The notes under the pieces were generated by a model that was not told the DNA's origin, ran no database searches, and saw only the letters and a program-made list of their open reading frames with translations. The position numbers and the translations under genes are program-made. Source: Gnetum montanum (taxonomy: Eukaryota; Streptophyta; Gnetopsida; Gnetales; Gnetaceae). From it: 64,000 nucleotides of DNA. The first letter of the stretch is position 1; each line of letters begins with the position of its first letter. The stretch covers positions 257,367 to 321,366 of the forward strand of contig MNCI01010476.1 of assembly GCA_015680685.1 (NCBI GenBank). The letters run 5' to 3'. Shown piece by piece: positions 58,498 to 64,000 of the stretch.

Positions 58498-58516
58498 TGG
58501 AACCATTGCCAAGGAT
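58498..58516 (+). other. Primer-binding site, tRNA-Asp-like (copy C)
   Basis: TGGAACCATTGCCAAGGAT, close to TGGCGCCGTTGCCGGGGAT with four G-to-A changes and one C-to-A. Confidence 0.8.
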
Positions 58517-58632
58517 TTTGTTGTTTGTGTGCTAATCAAAACTTAGGAATTCCTTTTCATTGTTGGAATGAACCATTAGAGTCAAGTATCCTACAATCAC
58601 TAGAAAGGGTATCACACACTAAATAATCAATC

Positions 58633-61290
58633 ATGTATCCTTCTTCTTATGAGAGTGCTTCACCGACTAGGTCTAACAACATGAACAATTAAAGGTAGGG
58701 TGCACATGATGATCCACTAGTGCCCTAATAGTTTTGCTTGTTATACACTCATCCTGATGAGTATACACTAGAATTTACCTTTATCCTCCACCAAGATGAA
58801 CAGTTGTGATGACGTGATTTAGAAGGTAACATAGTGCTACCTCCTAATCACTTAATCCTGAGCATACTTCTTCGTGCTCTTACATGAATTGGTATGCAAC
58901 ACTTACAGTTAGAGTACGTTGTGCATGAACAAGAATCAAGAGATTATCAACCCATGGAGGCACAACGCCAGAGGGATCTACAATAGGAGAGACATTACAA
59001 ATCCATGAAAGGGAAGTTGTCTTAGGATGTCCCATATTTCCTAAGTGAAGATGATGGTGGTAAACCTATCTTGGGAGGTTTTCCACGAAATGATGTTCCT
59101 CTCGTTGACTTTGGTCAAGGAGTTGTGTACCAGAATCTTCATTCAACTATTCATAATCCAAGTTTTGGTACCAATAGACACAAAGGATTCGAAAAAGAAA
59201 CACAAGCACATGATAATGATGGACATTCTGATCACAACCGCAACTGAGGTCGTGACCATTGAAGAGAAAGTGATAGGTGCCATCATGGTGCTAGTCCTCC
59301 TTCCTCTTCACCTTCATCATCTTCTTCCCCCTCTCCTTTGAAATATAAATGCATTCGCAAAGGGAAAGACCATGATGATGATGGTAGGAAAAATAGAGAC
59401 CACAAACAAAATGGCAAAGAAAAGGAGTGAGAGCATTCTATAGAAACACGTCACGAAAGAAGGAAGAGTAGGGAAGAACATAGTCATCATAGACATCATA
59501 GATAGCATGACCATGATGAACCCCTACTCACCACTCAAAGTATGTTAGATATAATAGAGGCTATTAGGATCCCAACAATGCACTAGAAAGATAGTGGGAT
59601 CAAAAGATTAGAAATGAATAACATCCCAAAATTTGAAGGGGGATACAATGCTAATTTTCAAAACCATTTGCAAGCATTCCACGATGCATGTGCCTTGCAA
59701 AATATAGAAAATGAGTGGAAAACTCTAAAGTTGTTTCCATGGACATTGATCAACGAAGCAGAAAGTTGGTACCAGTCGTTAGAACCAGAATCCATTCATC
59801 GATGGAGTACCATGTTGGAGTTATTCAATGATAAGTATCAAACGTACTCCCAAATGTCCAACTGGCATAAGCAAATCCAAGGATGGAAACAAGAAGGACA
59901 TGAATCCCTAGATGCTACCATGGGCCAATATTATTCACTATTACATCATTGCCCCAGCCATGGTTACTCACAAAAGGAACAACTACACCATCTTGTGGAT
60001 GGGCTTAGGTACGAAATACGATGAACCCTTGGGACTTATGCCCAAGGAAAGCTATCTAAGCTCAAAGCCCATCAAATACAAAGATTTTTGGAACAGGTTG
60101 CTAAGGAGGAAGGTGAGTTGAGAAAAAGAGAAAGTGTGGAGGAGTACAATAGAGATCCTTCCCTCTGAAAGAAGGAAATTAGATTCTGTGAAGATGAAGA
60201 AGAGTCACCACTTGAAGAGGTGGTGAATAGGAAGACTTTGCCCATTCAAAAATTTGCATTGGAAGTATCAGTAAAGGTAGACCAAATGTGGAATTCACTA
60301 GATGAAAAATTTCAAACTGTCCTACAAATAGTAGATGAGTCTAGAGAACAAAGTAGTGACCAAGGAAGAAGGAAAAAGAAAGAAGCTGAGTATGCACACA
60401 ATAAAGGTAAGGGCAATTTTGCTGTCATTGAAGAGGTTATGGATTTGGACACAGATGATGTCGCGGATGTGAGATTTTCCAATATGACAAATCCTAAAGG
60501 ATGTTGCCCAGTGGTATCACATCGGTAAGAGTCTGGGGTGTGTGCACTAAACCCATGATTAAACAAACAAAAAACACCTAGAAGGTTACCTTATCCTCAA
60601 GGTAACCCAAGGCAGTTCCACCAACCCTTAACATATTATCTGAGTGGAACTCCACCACAACTGAATGAACAGTATCAGTAGTGGAAACATCCATGGAGTT
60701 GGGGGATGCCACCATCATGTCAACAATACCCTTACATTTAACCTAACCCATATGAGTATTATGTTCAGCAGCTGATCTCTCCACATGACTCTACTAGTCA
60801 CGTCACTCTTCAGCCTTACTACTAAACCCTTGAGTACTATAGAACTTCTCCTTCTTTTAGGGGTAATGCTCCACATACGTACTATCCTTCTCCTTCATCT
60901 ACATCTCTTCCATCCTTAGCTCCATTACCTCCTGCTCCAACTACGCAAGTTGAGCTTCCTTCCCAACTGCAACAACGTAATGCTGCAAGGGCTATCAATC
61001 CTTAATTAATTATTGGTTCAAACAATCGATCAAAGAATAGACCTTTCTTTAGAACCAACAATCCAACCAAGTCCTTACAACCACAAGCGACTAATGATCT
61101 AAATGCCTCATCATCATTTGAATCTTTGGAGCTTCCTTTGAACCAAAAACTGCACCCAACACACATGGTCATGTTAACTCATGCCATCACCGATTGGATT
61201 AAAGTTGACCATCTTTCTAGGAAATTCTCTGATCCTAGAAGTCATCTTATTTATTTATAGATCACTGGAAATGAGCCTTGTAAAGCTCTT
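58633..61290 (+). pseudogene. gag: Athila gag and linker, few disruptions (copy C)
   Basis: Capsid precursor. Start ATG 58633 (MYPSSYESASPTRS), by alignment with copies A and B. Order: an N-terminal block with THPDEYTLEFTFILHQDEQ; an acidic/basic low-complexity region with His-rich HSHHRHHR (about 59240-59510); the capsid core from about 59610 (MNNIPKFEGGYNANFQNHLQ; ESWYQSLEPESIHRW; GYSQKEQLHHLVDGLRYEI); a coiled, charged part (60220-60470); KGCCPVVSHR (60500); and a Pro/Ser/Tyr-rich linker (60600-61000). The main frame has roughly ten stops, all TAG/TAA/TGA at plausible Gln/Arg/Trp sites. No zinc knuckle seen. Confidence 0.82.
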
Positions 61291-61665
61291 TTGGATTCAG
61301 GTTCTAGTGTTAATTTGATCTCTCAAGAAATGTGTAAAGCCTGGAACCTACCTTCACTAAAGAAGAGTAACATTCACTTAGAGTTAGCCAACCACTCCAT
61401 CACTATCCCATTGGGACTAGTAGTGGACATTGTCACCACTATCTGTGGGTGGTCATATCTAGTCGATTTCCTAGAGATCCAAGTTAACAATTGTAAGGGG
61501 GACTTCCCAATCATAATGGGAAGAGCATGGCTAAGTACCATTAATGTGTACCTAGGAATACGTGATCTTTCCCTAGAGATATCAAAGAAAAATACATTTG
61601 GGAAGATTGAGAAGAAGAAAGTTCCATGCATCGCATACAATGACATAGGGTGCAACTGTGTGTAG
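61291..61665 (+). pseudogene. pol: Athila protease, open frame with intact active site (copy C)
   Basis: A 124-codon open frame. The aspartic-protease active site LDSGSSVNLIS and the second block IIMGRAWLSTIN are both intact, followed by KKKVPCIAYNDIGCNCV. The Met at 61291 is internal; the true frame enters from gag upstream (CKALL-DSGSS). Length is normal for the retropepsin core of Athila. Called a pseudogene because the polyprotein around it is interrupted (stops at 61258 and 61663). Confidence 0.85.
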
Positions 61666-61675
61666 AAGTCCTGGT

Positions 61676-63050
61676 TTGTACTACGCTTAACATTGCCTGC
61701 ATGCAACAAGTGTGTACAAGTAATTGATATACAAAGATTCCTGTATGTAGCAGCCACAAGATAGGAAAGCACCCAGTGGCTAACAACTGACTCAAGAAGC
61801 AATTTAACTTTATGCATGGAACCAATTGAGAGCTTGATTTGTGCCTATGTTGCTAGCATAGATGCATTAGAGCAAGTCCACTTCCAAATTTCAAGTATTG
61901 ACACTAAAAATATCAACTGGGGAAAGTTGGAAATCCCTAATGAGTTTAAGAAAAAGCCCGTTGAATTAAAATTGTTGCCCACTGGTATGGAGTATGCATT
62001 TCTCAAAAATGAAAAATCGATAATCATTAATGCTAAGCTTACTCCTCAACAAAAAGAAAGACTACTGAAGGTGGTAAATAAATGGTCAATAGCCTTTGCA
62101 TGGACATATATTGAATTAATTAGAATAGATCCTAGGATATGCCAACACAAAATTTATATTGACCCCTCTATAAAGCCTCGATGACAACCACAAAGATGAC
62201 TGAACCCAAAGCTTAAGCAAGTAGTTAAGGAAGAAATTGAATAGCTTCTAAAGGTTGGGTTCAACTACCCCATCGCTGACAGTGAATGGATTAGTCCATT
62301 AGTCATTGTGCCTAAAAGGAAGGTAAATGGAGGATGTGTATAGACTTTAGGCTACTAAACATGGAAACATTTAAAGATCATTTCCCATTACCATTCATTG
62401 ACCAAGTCTTAGATACTATCACAGGGCATTGTTACTATAGTTTTCTAGATGATTATAGTGGGTACAATCAAATTCAAATAGCACCAAAAGACCGAGCCAA
62501 AACTACAATCACATGTCCTTGGGGGACATTTGCATATAGACAGTTGTTGTTTGGCTTGTGCAATGCTCTAGCAACATTTCAACATTTAGTTCTAAGTATA
62601 TTTCAGTAGCAAATAGGGAATGGTGTGAATGTTTTTTTGGATGATTTCTCCACCTATGGGGTGAACTTTGAACAAGCATTGGACCAATTAGAGAAAGTAC
62701 TGAAACAATGTGTTGAAACCAACCTAAGGCTCAATTGGAAAAAAAGCCACTTAATGGTCCAAGAGGGCATAGTACTAGGGCATAAAATTTTACAAATAGG
62801 GATGGAGGTAGATCTTGAAAAAATTAAAGTCACCTAAGGAATTACTTATCAACCTGAAACTGTAAAAGATGTCTACTCATTCCTTGGAAATATTAGCTAT
62901 TATAGAAGCTTCATTGAGAACTTTTTGAAGAATGCAAAACCATTAGTAGAATTAACAAAAAAGGATGTATCCTTTAAATGGACTAAGGAATGTGAGTTAT
63001 CCTTCCAAACCTTAAAGCAGAAGCTCGTAGAAATACCCATTCTACAAGCT
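61676..63050 (+). pseudogene. pol: Athila reverse transcriptase, decayed (copy C)
   Basis: 61816-62184 is an open linker (KKPVELKLLPTGMEYAFLKN…FAWTYIELIRIDP), the usual lead-in to Athila RT. RT blocks: LKQVVKEEIE, WISPLVIVPK, CIDFRLLNMETFKDHFPLPF (62334), DDYSGYNQIQIAPKDRAKT, TFAYRQLLFGLCNALATFQ, and catalytic VFLDDFSTYG (62630-62660). Then LNWKKSHLMVQEGIVLGHKI and FLGNISYYRSFIENF. FLDD in place of FMDD is a conservative change. Frame changes at about 62185-62330 and a few stops break it. Confidence 0.87.
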
Positions 63051-63560
63051 CTTGACTAGTCCAAACCATTCCATATAATGTCTGATGCATCCAATTTTGC
63101 TTTAGGAGCCATACTTACACTATTAGATGACCAAAAATGTCCCTACTACATTCATTGCGCAAGTTGAAGTATTGCTAGTGCACAACTCAACTATACCACA
63201 ATAGAAAAAGAATTAATGGTTGTGGTGTTTGCACTAGAAAACTTTAGGCACTATGTATTAGGCTATAAAGTATTCATACACATAGATCATAGTGTGATTC
63301 AGTTCCTTATGAATAAATTGACGGTAAGCCCTCGCATCATATGATGGCTTGTAATCTTGCAAGAGTTTGATCTTACCATGGTGGATCATAAAGGCATCAA
63401 GAATGTTGTTGCCGATCATTTATCTCAGTTGTGATGGGACAACAAAGAGTATGAATACCCAATTTCTAATCACTTCCCTGATGAACTCCTCTTTGCAGGT
63501 GTACTAAACAATCAATCACCCAAAAATACAAATTGGTACAGTAGCATTCTTACCTATCTT
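63051..63560 (+). pseudogene. pol: Athila RNase H, decayed (copy C)
   Basis: Begins with SKPFHIMSDASNFALGAIL (catalytic Asp in SDAS), then CPYYIHCAS, TTIEKELMVVVFALENFRHY, VFIHIDHSVIQFLMNKLT and KNVVADHLSQL. The expected acidic residues (SDAS, EKE, ADH) are present. Stops at 63058, around 63166, at 63342 (TGA for a Trp codon kept as TGG in copy B) and 63433. Confidence 0.83.
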
Positions 63561-64000
63561 CTTACACAAGAAACACCACAAGGGCAAGACGATAGAAAGA
63601 AACAAAAATTTCTCCACTAAGTCAAACACTTCATAAAAATCAATGGGCACCTTGACAAAGTGTGTATTGATGACTTGGCCTGATGGTGTGTCCTTGACGT
63701 GGATCAATTGCGAATTCTCTAGGACACTCATGCAGGCCCTTGTGGGGGTCATTACATTGGGAGATGAATGGCCATTAAAATCTTACTTGCAAGATATTAA
63801 TAGCCTACCTTATTTTGAGATGACCATCATTTTTTCCACTCTTGTGAGCATTGCCAACGCGATGGGGAAATGATTGCTAGAATGGAGGGTCCACAATAAT
63901 GGATTCAACCCTTAGAACCTTTCGACATATGGGGTATTAACTTTATGGGACCTATTACACTAATGTCCAATGGAAAAGCATACATTATTATTGCTATTGA
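63561..64000 (+). pseudogene. pol: Athila integrase, N-terminal part to window edge (copy C)
   Basis: TYLLTQETPQGQDDRKKQKF leads into the zinc-binding domain: THAGPCGGHYIGR, MAIKILLARY, HHFFHSCEHCQRDGEM (HHCC residues readable). The core starts IWGINFMGPITLMSNGKAYI and runs off the window. Stops mostly where copy B has Trp or Gln. Confidence 0.82.

Larger units (their letters stand above)
57662..64000 (+). mobile_element. Athila-type retrotransposon, copy C (5' part, best preserved)
   Basis: 5' LTR, tRNA-Asp-like primer site, gag, protease, RT, RNase H and the start of integrase, then the window edge. The order and motifs match copy B. It has far fewer stops than copies A, B and D, including an intact protease active site, so it is probably the youngest insertion here. 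The left target sequence would be GTTGC (57657-57661). Confidence 0.9.

Noticed and set aside
61374-61817. 147-codon minus-strand frame
   Set aside because: Antisense to the well-supported Athila protease of copy C.

Overview
This window looks like intergenic DNA from a plant nuclear genome, most likely a seed plant with a very large genome. A conifer or other gymnosperm would fit, but nothing here fixes the species. I found no intact host gene, no rRNA and no functional tRNA gene. The window is a nested stack of old LTR retrotransposons. Their reading frames are broken by stop codons and frameshifts that are mostly C-to-T or G-to-A changes, as expected from long-term decay of methylated DNA. 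The lineages visible are Ty3/gypsy Athila (four copies, A to D), Ty3/gypsy Tat/Ogre-like (one complete element and one solo LTR), Ty3/gypsy chromovirus (two fragments), Ty1/copia (two fragments), RTE-type LINE 3' ends and tRNA-derived SINE-like sequence.

Layout. 1-3993: Athila copy A, minus strand, 5' LTR plus gag and protease, running off the left edge and inserted into Athila copy D. 3994-5588 and 25388-about 25960: copy D, plus strand (integrase and 3' spacer), split by the next element. 5589-25382: a complete Tat-like element of 19.8 kb with 1.66 kb LTRs and a TCCAT target duplication. Its order is gag, protease, a 6.6 kb spacer with a long antisense coding relic, RT, two RNase H domains and integrase. 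About 25960-27792: decayed Ty1/copia sequence and an LTR, minus strand. 27798-40969: a complete Athila element (copy B, 13.2 kb) with a GTAGG target duplication and an extra long ORF relic in the env position. 40975-50757: AT-rich repeat debris holding two in-frame minisatellites, an LTR with primer site, copia RT fragments, SINE-like and LINE sequences and a ~195 bp degenerate repeat. 50788-57338: a minus-strand chromovirus lacking its RT core, with a minus-strand Tat solo LTR inserted in its gag zinc knuckle. 57339-57661: a plus-strand chromovirus integrase fragment. 57662-64000: Athila copy C, plus strand, the best preserved, running off the right edge.

How the parts fit together. The target duplications and split reading frames give an insertion order: D is older than A and older than the Tat element; the chromovirus is older than the Tat solo LTR; the chromovirus integrase fragment is older than copy C. 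Family assignments rest on protein motifs (protease LDSGS, RT FLDD/FMDD in Athila, YIDD in Tat, HHCC and core integrase motifs) and on primer-binding sites (tRNA-Asp-like in Athila; initiator-Met-like in the chromovirus and the 43.9 kb LTR).

The most interesting points are: the unusual antisense module between protease and RT of the Tat element, part of which resembles an FCP1/NIF phosphatase domain; the related short repeats that flank that module; the splice-like signals around it; the Athila env-position ORF; and a perfect 71 bp inverted repeat that starts exactly at the only N in the sequence and may be an assembly artefact.
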